This document shows positions 23,871-36,180 of a DNA stretch of 64,000 nucleotides, piece after piece. Both the position numbers and the translations under genes were made by a program. The stretch is from Ciona savignyi. Its lineage: Eukaryota > Chordata > Ascidiacea > Phlebobranchia > Cionidae. Each line of letters begins with the position of its first letter. The stretch's first letter is position 1. The stretch lies in assembly GCA_000149265.1 (NCBI GenBank), contig CH003409.1, positions 879,512 through 943,511 of the forward strand, written 5' to 3'. The notes beneath the pieces are model-generated. The model did no database searches. It worked only from the letters and a program-made list of their open reading frames with translations, and was not told the origin of the DNA.

Positions 23871-25360
23871 CTTAAGACCCCTTCTCTTATCGAGGTACAA
23901 ATGCAAATGCTACCTGATTTAGCGGCTTTGATATATTTAACGTCTAAATAACCCTGCACGTATGAAGTTAGAAATGCACATAGAAGTACGACTGCAGAAC
24001 TATGCAAAAAAGGCGCGGTTTGATTCGGTTGAACCTGTGCGGTTTTGAGTTATGGTCCTTATTCTACTCGGAGAGAACCTTTTTCTTTTTTAATGACGCT
24101 ACACGATAACAGAATCTGTCCGGTATCGGCCTACTTTAAATGACTGCATACAATACAATACAATTTTTATTTTTGTTTCTTTCGCTGCAGCGTTTACCAC
24201 CAACAATTTGAAAATACATGTCATATATATATATACCAAAACAAATATGACGTTAACTGAAAATCTAACAATTAACCAAAAAATAAAAAAATACTGTGGC
24301 AAGATACTACAGCAAAACAGAAAGGCACCAAAAAAACTAAAAGTTTTCAAGTTTAGTGCCTCCCCTGTCTGCATTCTTTTTACCCCTTCTTGTTATTGTC
24401 GGGAGGCAAAAGACGACAATTATTGTTAAGCGTTTAACTGCCGTATTGGAGAGCTGGTGAGTTGACACCTCTGGAATGGCATAGAATAAAATACACACAC
24501 AAGGATCCTTACTGTTGCAAGCGTACCAACAAACCACTTATTTGATTCAGTGTAATATTCCAAACTGTTCCCCGACTTTGAGCGGATATACAGAAAAGTA
24601 ATAAATATTTAGATTATCTTAGATACTTGTGTTTTCAAGCTTAGAAACCAAACAAGTTTTCTTTACGGTTCAAACCCATCGTCTAACTAACATATACAAG
24701 TACTGTAATTAACCGATCAATGTTAAAATAGATCAATGTTAAATAGCCTAAATAAGAAATCAAGAAAAACATTCCTGTATTAACAAAGCATGCGGTAGGA
24801 TAGGTTAGGATAGAATATTCATGTTTATCCCCGTGAATGGGAAAACCAAGGGGGTTAACACACGGCAATCGTCAGATCACCTCGCGACCACCTAACGATA
24901 GAATGAACTTTGTTATGCCCGCTTGTAAAGCGTAAAGTAAAGCGTAAAATTATAAAAAAAAATATTATTTTTCACTTGCAAGCTTTATTGAGAACAAACC
25001 ATATACCTTTATTGTCATCAAGATACGCATTTTAATTCGTTAAAGACGTTTAGTTTCGATTTTGGGAATTAATGTTTACTAACGATAATCGCGAATCAGC
25101 GATACTTTTTCACACGTATCGTTGCAGTCCTATAGTGACGATAATTATAAGAAGGTTATGTCTTTGAAACATGAACAATATCATAATAAAACTCTCAGGT
25201 AGTCTTATAAACAGTCGAGACTATCTTAGTGTATAGCCATTGATTGGTATTTTTACGTTTGAACGAAAACTTTACTCTTCCCAGAGTGTGGAAAGTAAAG
25301 TATGGTCGTGTGGCCGGATGGTTAACGCGGCCGGTAGTACGAACTTACATTAAATAGCTG
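23871..25360. other. Unit B spacer, no gene seen
   Basis: The spacer holds a reverse family B SINE fragment near 24790-24890, the left part of a family A SINE at about 25297-25360 and about 290 bp at 24426-24715 with no counterpart in unit A. No exon was recognised. Confidence 0.55.
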
Positions 25361-26848
25361 CCTGGCAGTTTGGCAGCAGAAACGTTTAGAACATGTTGTG
25401 TTGGATGACAAGGAATATCCAACGGGGGTTCGGCGCCACCATACTTAAAATTTATTTCCGAATGACGGCTGAGGAATTTTTGTCCAAGAATGACATCCGC
25501 ACAGAGGTCGGACATCACACCCAGTTTGAGACCCACATATTGTCTCCCTAAAAGACCAATATCGGCTTTGGCCCTTCCGTCAATCTTGGTTTCCATTTCG
25601 CTGGTAGCGAGAGATATGTTCTCAGAACCCTTTTCTACTTTTAGCAGTAGCTGCTGGGCAGTACGTTTATTAACAAAATTATCTGACGCACCTGTATCAA
25701 TTAGAACATCAACTTTCCGTCCTTTTAGTGTAGCGTTTATTACGGCGGGTCCAAGGCCTCGAGGAGCAGCTGCTATAATGTTAGATGTCCCATCGTTGCT
25801 GCTTGAAGCAAAAGCTCCTGCCGCCGAAGCTAAAGATTCCCGATACTCGGCCGTCTTTGATTTACAGACTTTTGCAAAATGTCCACGTTTATTGCAAGAG
25901 TGGCACACCGCATCACGAGCTGGACACATGCGTCGGTTGATATGAAGACTTCCACCACAGAAGTAGCATTTCTTCCTTAGCCTTCCTTCCGATTTAGCAA
26001 CTGCCAACCTCTGAGATTTATTTTCGGGTTGCGCAGCGGCAATAGTTAAAGAGCCTCGGCCCATTACCGCAGCTTGTTTTTGTGCCCTATCCAGACTGTC
26101 AGCAAGTTCAATAGCTCGTACGAGATTAATATCATCCTTTTCAAGAATCCTCTGTCGAATAAAAGGCGACGCAAGACCATTAATGAATGCGTCCCTTGTG
26201 AGCTGATCTCGGTATTCTTGAGCTGTCACAGCCTCAAAGGTACAATCTTTAGCCAAAGACTTTAAAGTCTGAGCATATTCTGCAATTAATTCACCGACTT
26301 GTTGGTGGTGGCTGACAAGAAGATGGCGAGCATAAACATTGTTCTTTTTTATAACATATGCAGCTTGAAGGACCTTGACGATTTCGTCAAATTCTTCAAC
26401 ATCTTCGACAAGAGGATAAACAGATGGTGAAAGGCAGCTTACAATTACTCTCGTCTTGTTTACAGGAGTAGATGATTCGCATCTGCCCTCTTCAAGGTAG
26501 GCAATGTAATCCTTAACGGTCCTTAACCAAAAGATGAACACTTTGGCGGCGTCAGGAGCCGTTGTCTCAATGGTAAGCTCCTTTGGTCTTGTAAGCTGAA
26601 GTTTATCCATTATTTTATTAGTTTAATAAATTGACATGACCAGTGAGGAGTAATGTAGTTACTCTGGCTTTATTAAACTAATAAATGACATGCCTGTAAT
26701 AGAATGAAACATAAACATGGGCGATAGCTTAACCAACTGATGTAACCAATACAAAAGTAATATAAACAACGGAAGTTAAAATGAATGCACATCCGGAACG
26801 GAATAGCGGGAACGGCGGACACGTGCGTATAACATAGATATCACCACA
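25361..26848 (-). mobile_element. Partial Ty3/Gypsy-type LTR retroelement (gag-protease fossil)
   Basis: The 1488-bp segment is present only in unit B, where it splits the family A SINE. Parts visible on the minus strand are one LTR-like end of about 195 bp (26654-26848, TG...CA, containing AATAAA), a retrotransposon gag domain, zinc knuckles and a pepsin-type retroviral protease region (about 25345-26610). Reverse transcriptase, integrase and a second LTR are absent, so it is an incomplete, broken element. A 17-bp inverted repeat (TTTATTAGTTTAATAAA) brackets the inner edge of the LTR-like end at about 26612-26685. It inserted after the duplication or was lost precisely from unit A. The clean SINE in unit A favours insertion. 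Confidence 0.85.
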
Positions 26849-27198
26849 CTTAGAAAATAGCCCATTTGGGGTTCGAGACCAGTAGCCTATTAAGTGTGGA
26901 AAGTAAAATCGGTGAAAATCGATGAAAATCGATTCCGCACTTTCCAGGCGCTGAGCTCCTACCTAACCGCGTAATGCTTGGAAATCATGTAATACACAGC
27001 AACAAAGTTTTTTTTATTAGCCCTTATACTAGTTTAATGAAAAAAAATCCTAATTTAAGTTTTGAGCCTTAATATCATCCCTGAGACCGTTTTGTATTGT
27101 AAAAGTTGTATAGGAACCGGTTATTTGGGAACACGCAGCCGTTTACAGTTTTTAAGATTTTAATTTTAAACATACATAAGATTCTACAACAAAAAATA

Positions 27199-29053
27199 TT
27201 ACGTGAGTCTACAGCTGGTCACAAGTGCATAGAGCACTGAACCGCCCAGTAACCGAATGATTCGCGTTATCCATTCAAGGTAGGATTTCTGATAAGTGAT
27301 CGAATAATTAGCGGATTCCATGCCTTCAACCGACAGTCTTTTCGGTTCCTCTTCTATGAAAGGGTTTTCAGAATGTCCTCGCAAAGTTGTTACTATAGGC
27401 TGACAGTCGGCATTTATGAATAGTCAAACAATCTTTGGGCAACGGGCATCTTAAGTGACTACATCACTTTAATGTATAACGATTTTAATGTAGCAAATTG
27501 TATATTGAAACTTTCATGTTGTTTCATGAAATCTTCATGAAACCAAAAACATAGTCAGTTAATAGACCGTGCATCACACAAAAGTACGTTTTTATAAGTG
27601 ATTAGAAGTACTTATACAATTGCCATAGTGAAAACCTGACTTTGAAGAGAATGTCATTTTACTGCTAAATTTAAATGCGCACATTTAAATCATGTGCGTT
27701 CCCCCGATGGAGTATGTTAAAGTCACTTGGATACTTCACTAATAAAGTTGCTGTTCGTTGAGTTCGTGTCGATAAGGGCGTTTGGAGGTGTTTCGATAAG
27801 TTTAATTCTAACGTTAGTTCGGTTTCCAAACTTGAGTAACACTGAAGTAGGCCTACTCATTCATGTGGAATTAATCAAGACGACTGATATATGTTGATTG
27901 TGGTAAGGAAATATACGGCAAACTTTGGTAAAGTGACCAACTCTATGAGATTCACTACAAGTCGCATCTTTTTTTTGCGGGACAGAATTTTCGATAATGC
28001 CGACTGTTTCAAATCGTTTGATCCAACCGGTTAGTCTGATGGATAAGTGCATCGCCTTTCAACCGAATGATTACAGATTAGAAACTTGTCGCTAACTGGT
28101 CAGTTGTGTGCTTGGATAAGGCAGTTAACAAACATTGCCTGAACCCAGAGTATTAATGGATTCTACTAAATTAAGGAAACGTGTGATTTTCGCACAAGCA
28201 ACCGTTGGCTGCTGAAATTTAATTAAATTCCTGAAATAAATGCGTCACGAATAGCTTCTTGATGGTAATACCGTGCAGCTGAAACAGCAGTGATAAAGTT
28301 GCAATCGTTGCTTAATTTCTTTAGTTGTTGAACAACAGCAACTAAGTAGCAGACGATTTTTATTAACATGGGCGTGCGGTCGGCGTTTATTTTAAATTAC
28401 TATACATTCAGTTTAAAAAGTATTTTTGGAGGTAAAAAACTAATTGTGTATTTACGGTCTCTTTAAATTTTTTTTTAAAGTCAAATAAATCTGCAGTATG
28501 AGTATGATTTGGGGGTTTTACTGCAGCGCTGCTGATGATTGTCATGAAGTTTTTAAACCCGCATCTGCAATGGAAAAAATGGTTAATTATTTCGACTATT
28601 CTAACCATGACGTAAGGAATCTTTATCCACGTTACATATAGGTATCCTAAGTTAATCACTATAAAAAAATCGATTTTAGAACAGAAAAATGTGTGAAGGG
28701 TGTCATGCGCCATGTCTTTATGGTTTTCTGACTTAGTTGTTCTCCGCCTTTGGCAAAAAAAAAATCCAAAATATTGAGGCAGCTTTATCCTTTAGAAAAC
28801 GATCAAACCCATATCATATACGTTAATGGCTGTTTTTCTTTGTTTTATTGTTGTTTGGATTTGTTAACTCAGGACACCCTTAGTTTCTACGTGCAGTAAC
28901 CAATTACATACACCAAAAGATGGACATACCAAGTAGTTACGCAGCCAGTGGACCCCGGCGTTTTTAAATGCAATATAACGTATAGTTACACAGGGTTTTA
29001 AAAGCTCTCTATTTGTAAAAAGAAACCGTTGAGTGGACGGTCTATTTTTCTGC
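27199..29053 (-). CDS. Two 3' exons of an unrecognised gene, copy 2
   Basis: This is the counterpart of 7580-9559. The internal exon is 29053-28930 and the terminal exon 27399-27199, with the same splice sites and phases. Compared with unit A, the terminal exon changes three residues and has one visible silent change. The internal exon also has amino-acid changes. The predicted C-terminal membrane segment is unchanged. The gene family is unknown and no upstream exons were found. Confidence 0.38.
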
Positions 29054-31047
29054 CTGCAGAAACGATTGGGTTCCATGATTGGGTTCCTCATCACCATTGG
29101 CATATCTTATTTGAAGTTTATAATATTTGGTGTATAAAAAAAATAAGTGTATAAAAAGTGTTACTCGCCTGAGGTTAATTAAATAAAAACAAATGCTGAA
29201 TAATTTGCAGGCTGCTTCTTAATCTTATGTCGGTATTATTTATAAGCAAAAGTTCTGATATGCAACATATAAAGCAAGAGCACTATATGCAACTTTTAGA
29301 AACTGACTAAATTTGACGGCAGTCAAAAGTGATAATAATGTAAAAAATAAAGTAATACAAACTATCATTTATTTAATGCGATCTTTGAATTTTTTAGTAA
29401 ACACTATCGTTGATTTGGCTTAATCGTCGTAAAAACAGCTCCTGAGTTCTTTTTCTTTATCAAATACTTTAGGCATGATCGTTTAGTTTTTTTAATTAAA
29501 CACCACAGACAAATATCTTTGTTCGCACAAGCATGTTGTAGAGAAACTATTTTTTTCGTAAAAACGGGTTAAATAAATTTATTATTTTTCCTCGACGCCA
29601 TTATAGCATTGTCTTACGGAAAAGTAGTGTGCCGCGGGCACTGGTTGCGAAGTTTTCCGTGAGTCCAAAATTTCACGTTCGTGTTTTAACTGTTTTCCGT
29701 GAACTGGTGGTCGAATGGTTTTCCGTGAACTGGTGGTCAAATTATTTAAATTAAGTATAACCAGCGGTCTAATATGTAAATAGCTGGTATGTAACTAGAT
29801 ATTTAAGCGGTAGACTATACATATATTCGTGTTTTACTGGTCGTGAAAAAATCCGCCTGATCCGCGAATTATTTTGTTCGCGGAAGTGAAAAATACGCGT
29901 TTTACAGTAAAAACGCGTTTTATAGTATTCTATGGTTTTACACAGTTCCGTACATATAGATCAGTATTAACTAACGTGTTCCGTTTTTTATACATGTAGA
30001 ACTTAACTTGGGAAAACGCTTGTTCTACATACAAACCCTGTATTGGCAAAGATCGAGCTTTAATGCAACTTTACCAGTGATTGCTCCATTCTGATCTATC
30101 GTGTTTACTAGAAAAATAATGTGTGCCGATGTCAAATCTGCCTTACAAAAAAAATGGCTTCAAGTGGATAAAACGTAGTGTTTTGTGTGACAAAATTCTC
30201 GTTTCATCAGATAGTCTTTTTCTCGTTTTTATCAGATAGATGTTTTTATATTTCTCGTACCACTACTGCAGTATGCAGGTTTATTTGTGATTTATAGTTT
30301 GTAAATTTTACACTAAAATCAAGATTAAGGAGTTAGGTTTAGTTTTGGAATTAGAATTAGCATTGGGTCAGAGTTATAGTAAGGTATGATATTTTAAGGA
30401 AAAGGTTTTTCATCCTTACATCATATTGCAATTAATGACTTTACCTTTTTAGTCTAGATTGTAATCATTGTTTATTAAAAGTAGTTGACTGCAACAGCAT
30501 TTTTGGACAGGTATCTACATGCTTCGGTAACAATATGATTGACCAACTTAAAAAACAGTCAACTACACGAAGAGTTTTAATAATCTTTTATAAAATGGTG
30601 AGCGTAAAAATGGTCTGGTTTTTGTTATAAAACTTTGTGTTTATATGGGTTAAATCAGTGTTAGAACCAGCATCATATTTTGAATGTCCAATTTAATTTT
30701 CCTAAATTGCATGGTTATAATCACAACAAAAAGCATGTATACAAAATGCAAAGCAATTGTATTTTTATTAGGACTGTGATTCGTTTAAGTTGTGATGGTA
30801 ATCCCTGGCATTCATTATGCAGTGAACAACAATGTACGGTTAAGGCAAGTGTGTCGAGCTGACTCTTTTTATTTGCCAACATGCATAGTGTTTGTTTAAA
30901 TGAATCTTTTCTATTTTTAAGAAAAAAATATTGCTATGGATAACATGTATCCGTAGTTATTTTACCTTGTACCGGTATTGCATAAGCAGTTACTGGCTAC
31001 CCTCTGCTGGTACATTTTCATATCTAACAAAAAGTGGTTTATCGCAC
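29054..31047. other. Right part of unit B, no gene seen
   Basis: This is a near-identical copy of 9560-11542 (about 99 percent or better by eye in 29760-30300). It shows no exon series. Identity is clearly higher here than at the left end of the duplication. Confidence 0.55.
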
Positions 31048-31529
31048 CTTTAAATATGACACAATTTTTCCATCGGCGGAATAGTTATTTAGCGACTAAA
31101 CACGTTTAGTATTGGCAATATTTATTTTACTTAAACAACTATGTTTTCAATTAGCACAAAGAATGGTACCCTATATATTCGATTATTTTGTGAATTTGTA
31201 GTGATTAATTTAATATACTTTTACCGCGATAAAACTGTGTTCAATAGTAAATCAATGTTTAATTCTCCAAGGGCGATAATAACTTGTCTTAATACCAAAT
31301 TGGGAAAAATTAGCTGGTGATTGGAAGCATTTTACTCATCCATCCATTGAAATAAAAACCTAGACTATCATCCTCCCTTCTAGCAGATAGTGTATAGAGA
31401 CGTTATGTTTATTTAAAAAAATATGTAATGGTGAAATATTGTTGGCTAGTTCACTATATTTAATAATCATTAACCACCCGGTTTATAGTTTTTAAATGAG
31501 AAAATATGTGCACAGCAAATTTAAATATA

Positions 31530-31630
31530 TGGTGAAACATTCTAGAATAGGATTCGAAATTCTAGATTCGAAATACATTATTCTAGAACATTTTAGAATA
31601 CCTTATCCTATATTGTGCATCCCTACCCTG
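31530..31630 (-). mobile_element. hAT-like MITE end fragment
   Basis: Read on the minus strand, the segment starts CAGGGTAGGGATGCACAATA, which resembles the CAGGG-type terminus of hAT elements. Palindromic TTCTAGAAT / TTCGAAT words follow. A matching opposite end was not found. The next 8 bp (GAGATAAC) would be one side of the target duplication. It ends about 40 bp from a candidate exon of the neighbouring gene. Confidence 0.4.
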
Positions 31631-31665
31631 GAGATAACTTTTTGAATTTTCTTTTTTTGCCGCTA

Positions 31666-32168
31666 ACTTACATTAACATCACTTGAACAATGGGTAACCG
31701 GTTGTCCACCATCTGTTCTTCCATATGCAGCTGGTACAGTAGTGATTGGTTGATTTAAAATATCTTCATTTACCTAGATGTAAGAAATCTAATTTAAAAG
31801 TGCTTGTTTTTATTTACAGTTTGGTGTGTACTACTTCAGAACTTCTGATAACATACTCGCATGAATAAAAATGTAAACAAAGGAAAGGAAAAAGAAAAAA
31901 GAAAGAACCGGTTCAAAAGAAAGAAATGTTTTAAAGGTATTGAGTAAAATTTAATTGATTTTTGTTCACATCTTCTCTGAGCTAATTTTAGTAATTTACC
32001 AGGCGCGCCAAATTAAGGGTATGCGAGGGTTAGAGAAAAATTTGGGTAACCAAAATGAAAAAGAAAAACACACTATATTTTGAAATTGCTTTACAAATAA
32101 CCAATTTTGATATAGCGACCCTGAACCATTAAAACAAGTTTCATTATATTTCTCACTAAATGGACTGC
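31666..32168. repeat. Local direct duplication, copy 1 (partner 34010-34432)
   Basis: Sequence starting AACTTACATTAACATC and including an exon, its acceptor and about 300 bp of intron recurs 2.3 kb away in direct orientation. The copies differ by an indel of about 65 bp and scattered substitutions. A family B SINE fragment begins exactly where homology ends (32168). Confidence 0.85.
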
Positions 32169-35100
32169 GACCGGTTTCGACCCCATAACCCTTCGGCTGA
32201 AAGGCAACGGACTAACCCACTAAACTAATCAGTCGGGACTACCAGTTGAAACTCGAGTTAAAGAAATACTAAAGTCTTTTAACTGATTCGTCAGCATATA
32301 ATTGGGGCAAAAGGTATCGACCACTTTTAATCAAACAACATTTGTTTTTACGACACGCAACTAAGCCTTCTTTTTATGCGGTAAAGTAAATCAAGCTGAT
32401 TTGAGTAATGCGATTAAATTTTTCATGCAAAAAAATTGGGGGTAAATCTTTGAGGATTTGTTTTTTATTCCTTTATTCGGCATGTGGAATAGAAAACTGC
32501 GCTCTAACACTTTGCTTAAATCTTCATTAGCACTGTAATCCTTATGTCGCACGGCCAAAAATCCGCACGCCATGTGTGTAAGAATTTACTCTTGCATGTC
32601 ATAATGCTAAATACCGAAGGTGCCAAGTTTGTTTAACATCATAATCATTTAGCTTAGATGAGCTTTATTAGACAAGATAAGAATAAATATGTCAATTAAC
32701 AATTAAATATAATCAATTAAAATATTGGAAGTGGAAGTTTTATTTGCGAAAGAAGTAAAACACAATACATACTGTTGGACACCATTTGAACATTGTTTTT
32801 GTATTCTGCTTTATTCTAAAAAATGCCTTTAAAAGGTAATGTTAAAATTTGTTTTAAAATGTAATAGAACAGGTCGTTTTCTGATTAACACAGGTGCCAA
32901 GTTTACGATCCTTTCAGTTCTATTGCATAATCGTTACAAGATTTGTAAAATTGTGTAATATAGATTATACTTGTGTAGTTGTGTATCTCTGTGCCTATCT
33001 TTGTGATAGAATAAGCTTGATCCCGTTGATAATAAGAACTAACCCCAAAGAATTATTTTTATGCCACAACTATTTTAATTTTAGACAGCTTATCTAAAAT
33101 TAGTCACTCAAGGTTGCGAAGTACAAAGCTATTGGACGAAGCCAACAAAGCAAAAGTCTCAGGAACAACTCACATCATGAACTGGCTGTTCCAACGGTCG
33201 GCCAGACCATGTGCACCCTCTTTGTGGATTGCTGATTTCGGCCTATAAAGAGAATGGTTTGTAAGTTTTAGTTCTTTTAATTTTGCTTATTGTTTAGCAT
33301 TAATGGATACAGGCATAGGCGTTAGAAAATACAGAAAAACATGCTTAAGTGGGGTGCTATTTCTGATCTATATATTCACAGTGTCTTTGTGTAAGCATAC
33401 ATTAAGCATGGTAAACCACTTTTCATGCATTTCTATTTGTCATATATTCGCAGAACTTTTGAATTTGGAAGGTTGTTATTGCACATAGTGTTGTTAAAAT
33501 CTCGAATGTACATTAAACCGAGCCAAATTATTTGCTCGGCGCAGTGCACTTACACAGAAAGACCAACTAATAAGATACTGTTGTAATGCTATTATGCAAG
33601 TTGCATCTTTGAGCTTCCGCTTTAAAAATGTTTGGGAGATTTCACACAAAAGATACGCTTTTGCTTTCCCAACTCTAACAAATATCTTCATTACAGAAAA
33701 ATAAAATTTGCTATTTTGCTTTATAGCATTGGGTCCGGATTTCCACTTTAAACTAGACTACACCATCAGATTGTATATTTTTACACTTCTGCGGCCACTC
33801 ATTTTGTAAAACACTAGTTGTTGTTTATGTTTTGTTTAACAACAGAACGTTTAATATTTTACAACAAAATATTTTTAAATTTTCTAATTTTTGCATAAGT
33901 ATAAGTATCCACATATTACTGATACTGTGCAGCGTTGTTTTTCTAGCACTGTATGGTCGTTGTTTTTTACCTGAGTTATAACTTGTTGAATATTTCTTTT
34001 TCCCCTTAGAACTTACATTAACATCGCTTGAACAATGGGTAACCGGTTGTCCACCATCTGTTCTTCCATATGCAGCTGGTACAGTATTGATTGGTTGATT
34101 TAAAATATCTTCATTCACCTAGATGTAAGAAATCTAATTTAAAAGTGCTTGTTTTTATTTACAGTTTGGTGTTTACTACTTCAGAAGTTCTACTAACATA
34201 CTTGCATGAATAGAAATGTAAACCAAGGAAAGGGAAAAGAAAAAAGAAAGAACCGTTTTAAAGGTATTGAGTAAAATTTATTTGATTTTTGTTCACATCT
34301 TGTCTGAGCTATTTTTAGTAATTTACCAGGCGTGCCAGTTTAAGGGTATGCAAGGGTTGGCGAAAAATTTGGGTAACCGTAATAAAAAAGAAAAACACAC
34401 AGTTTCATTATATTTCTCACTAAATGGACTGCATAAGATTATCATCCATAGTGTAAGATTATGTTTGATTTTCGTGTTAAAGTTCCCATGACAAATGTAA
34501 ACTTAGACAAAATTTAGACGTTGGTTGGTATACAAAAAAAAAAAAAAATGTCACCCCTAAATAAAAAGATGAATATTTAATATAGAATTGGGACTTAAAT
34601 TTTATAACAAAACATAATTATGACACATTATCTAACATTTGAAGTTTAACCTTGAATGAATATTTCCTTACTTCCTGTTTACCTGTGGTTGAATTTATGG
34701 GAATTTTTATGAAAAAGGTTAATGGATATGGAATGGATGCCAGCATATTTGTTTGTATTGAAATTTTCTAATTATTTAAACTGTTTTTAAGTGACCAGTT
34801 GTTTTCCATACTTGGAAATGTGTATTATAACAATTTATTTTTATATTTTTGTAGCTTGTAGGCTTTTCAGAATAAACTATAATATTTTAATTAATTAATT
34901 TTCAGTTTTATTTTATCCTTTTTATAATATTTTAATTTAAAGTAAATTGTCATTTTCAATTCTAAGATATTAAAAAACTAAAAATATTGACAACAAAATG
35001 CATAAAATGCAGAGGAACGGGTCCTGTGCTTATTTTATCGTTCCTGGTGAGAATTTACCTGGCTTGATTTACCCAAATTTTTTCCCGCATATTTAATACA

Positions 35101-35811
35101 TATAAGCTTACACCTGTAAAAAGTAAAACTCACTAGTTTATTTCTTTCCTATTATCACAGGAAGTTAAAAACAGACTGATCATTGATGTTAAGTATTGGG
35201 TAATTTCCTTGAATGTCTAATAAAGTGTATGGTATATCCCGAACCTTTTTGGTTCACATTGAAAGTCACTCTCGATTTGCATTAATTTTAAACGTTTAGC
35301 TGATACATATTGGGTAATGCTGTATAATATTTACTACAGTGGTAATTTGGGGTATGTAGAGCTTGTTTTATCTTTTCCTGTCCATTTTATGCATCTACTA
35401 CTCTCTTGAAAATGTAGATGAATAATCCTTACAAGATCCGTATTACCGTCTGTTAAAAAATTAATCTCCGAAAATTCGCCAAATGGCTGTCGTGCTTATA
35501 CTTCCAGATATGTAGTGAAATTCTTTAAATGAGATGTATCACTAGTTTCAGTGCAATTAAATTTGTAGGAATTTCCAGAAAATGAGTTTAATAGTGGCGT
35601 GGGTATACACATTTTTGTTCGTATTTAGATTCTCCATTCAATTTTTTTCAGTTGAAAAACATGTGTTACAGGCTTCATAGCATTGAAACTTCACTGCATA
35701 AGGTTGAAACACCACGGGCCCCAATACTCAACTAACCTCATCTACCGGATCCAACCGCTGTCCTGATGAAGATGTGCGATGAACAATAGAGTTGCTTTCT
35801 TCGACGATTGC
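31672..35811 (-). CDS. Unrecognised gene with repeated phase-0 exons (partial)
   Basis: Four candidate exons lie on the minus strand: 35811-35737 (75 bp), 34118-34017 (102 bp), 33242-33174 (69 bp) and 31773-31672 (102 bp). All have good acceptors (CATACAG, TACATCTAG, CTTTATAG) and donors (GTTAGT, GTAAGT, GTGAGT). All are open in the phase that starts and ends at codon borders. Three encode variants of a similar closing motif: SGQRLDPVDE, YGRTDGGQPVTH and SGRPLEQPVHD. The two 102-bp exons are near-identical copies (VNEDILNQP...) within a duplicated block. Neither a start exon nor a stop exon was found, so the gene extends beyond these limits. No family is recognised. It could be a repeat protein with one repeat per exon. 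Coding status is inferred only from splice sites, phase and similarity. Confidence 0.45.
32165..32400. repeat. Repeat pair with 36105-36345 (SINE B head plus flank)
   Basis: A reverse family B head (CGACCGGTTTCGACCCCATA) and about 150 bp of following sequence (CAGCATATAATTGGGGCAAA, CAACTAAGCCTTCTTT) recur at 36105-36345 in the same orientation. The shared non-SINE flank implies a segmental copy or a longer unnamed repeat. Confidence 0.7.
34010..34432. repeat. Local direct duplication, copy 2 (partner 31666-32168)
   Basis: This copy contains the upstream 102-bp exon and matches 31666-32168. It lacks an internal segment of about 65 bp present in the partner. Confidence 0.85.
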
Positions 35812-35914
35812 CTGTATGAAACAAAATTTTTGTTTGTATCTTCTGTTTAAATTGTGTTAGAAATTGGACGGAAGATATTAACCGGAATAGTAGCGTATAA
35901 GCCACTACTTTGTT

Positions 35915-36180
35915 CTGCAATAGAACAGGATATTTGTGTCCATTCCCGTAAATGGTAAAACCAAATGAGCTTTAGCACAAGCAATCGTTGCAATACCCGC
36001 TATTGAAGTGTTGTTTATGATTAATTTTGTCAATTTAGTATATTTGATTGCTCTGCCAGGTTCGATGTCTGCTTAATGAATTGCTCAAATTAACTAACTA
36101 GCGACCAGTTTCGACCTCATAACCCTTCAGCTGAAAGGTAATACACCAACCCACTTAGCTAATCGGTTAAACTACTACCA
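35915..36180 (-). repeat. Family B SINE, diverged
   Basis: In reverse, the tail (CCCGTAAATGGTAAAACCAA) and head (GCGACCAGTTTCGACCTCAT, TTAGCTAATCGG) are both recognisable, with a diverged middle. Confidence 0.55.

Larger units (their letters stand above)
11543..31047. repeat. Tandem duplication, unit B (interrupted by two retroelements)
   Basis: Unit B begins at 11543 with AAATACGAATTGG, is interrupted 23 bp later by the BEL/Pao element, resumes at 20386 and ends at 31047 (TTTATCGCAC), where unique sequence (CTTTAAATATG) begins. It also differs from unit A by the Gypsy fossil at 25361-26848, about 290 extra bases near 24426-24715, a 3'-shortened SINE near 28185 and a 100-N gap. Gene content and order match unit A. 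Confidence 0.93.
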
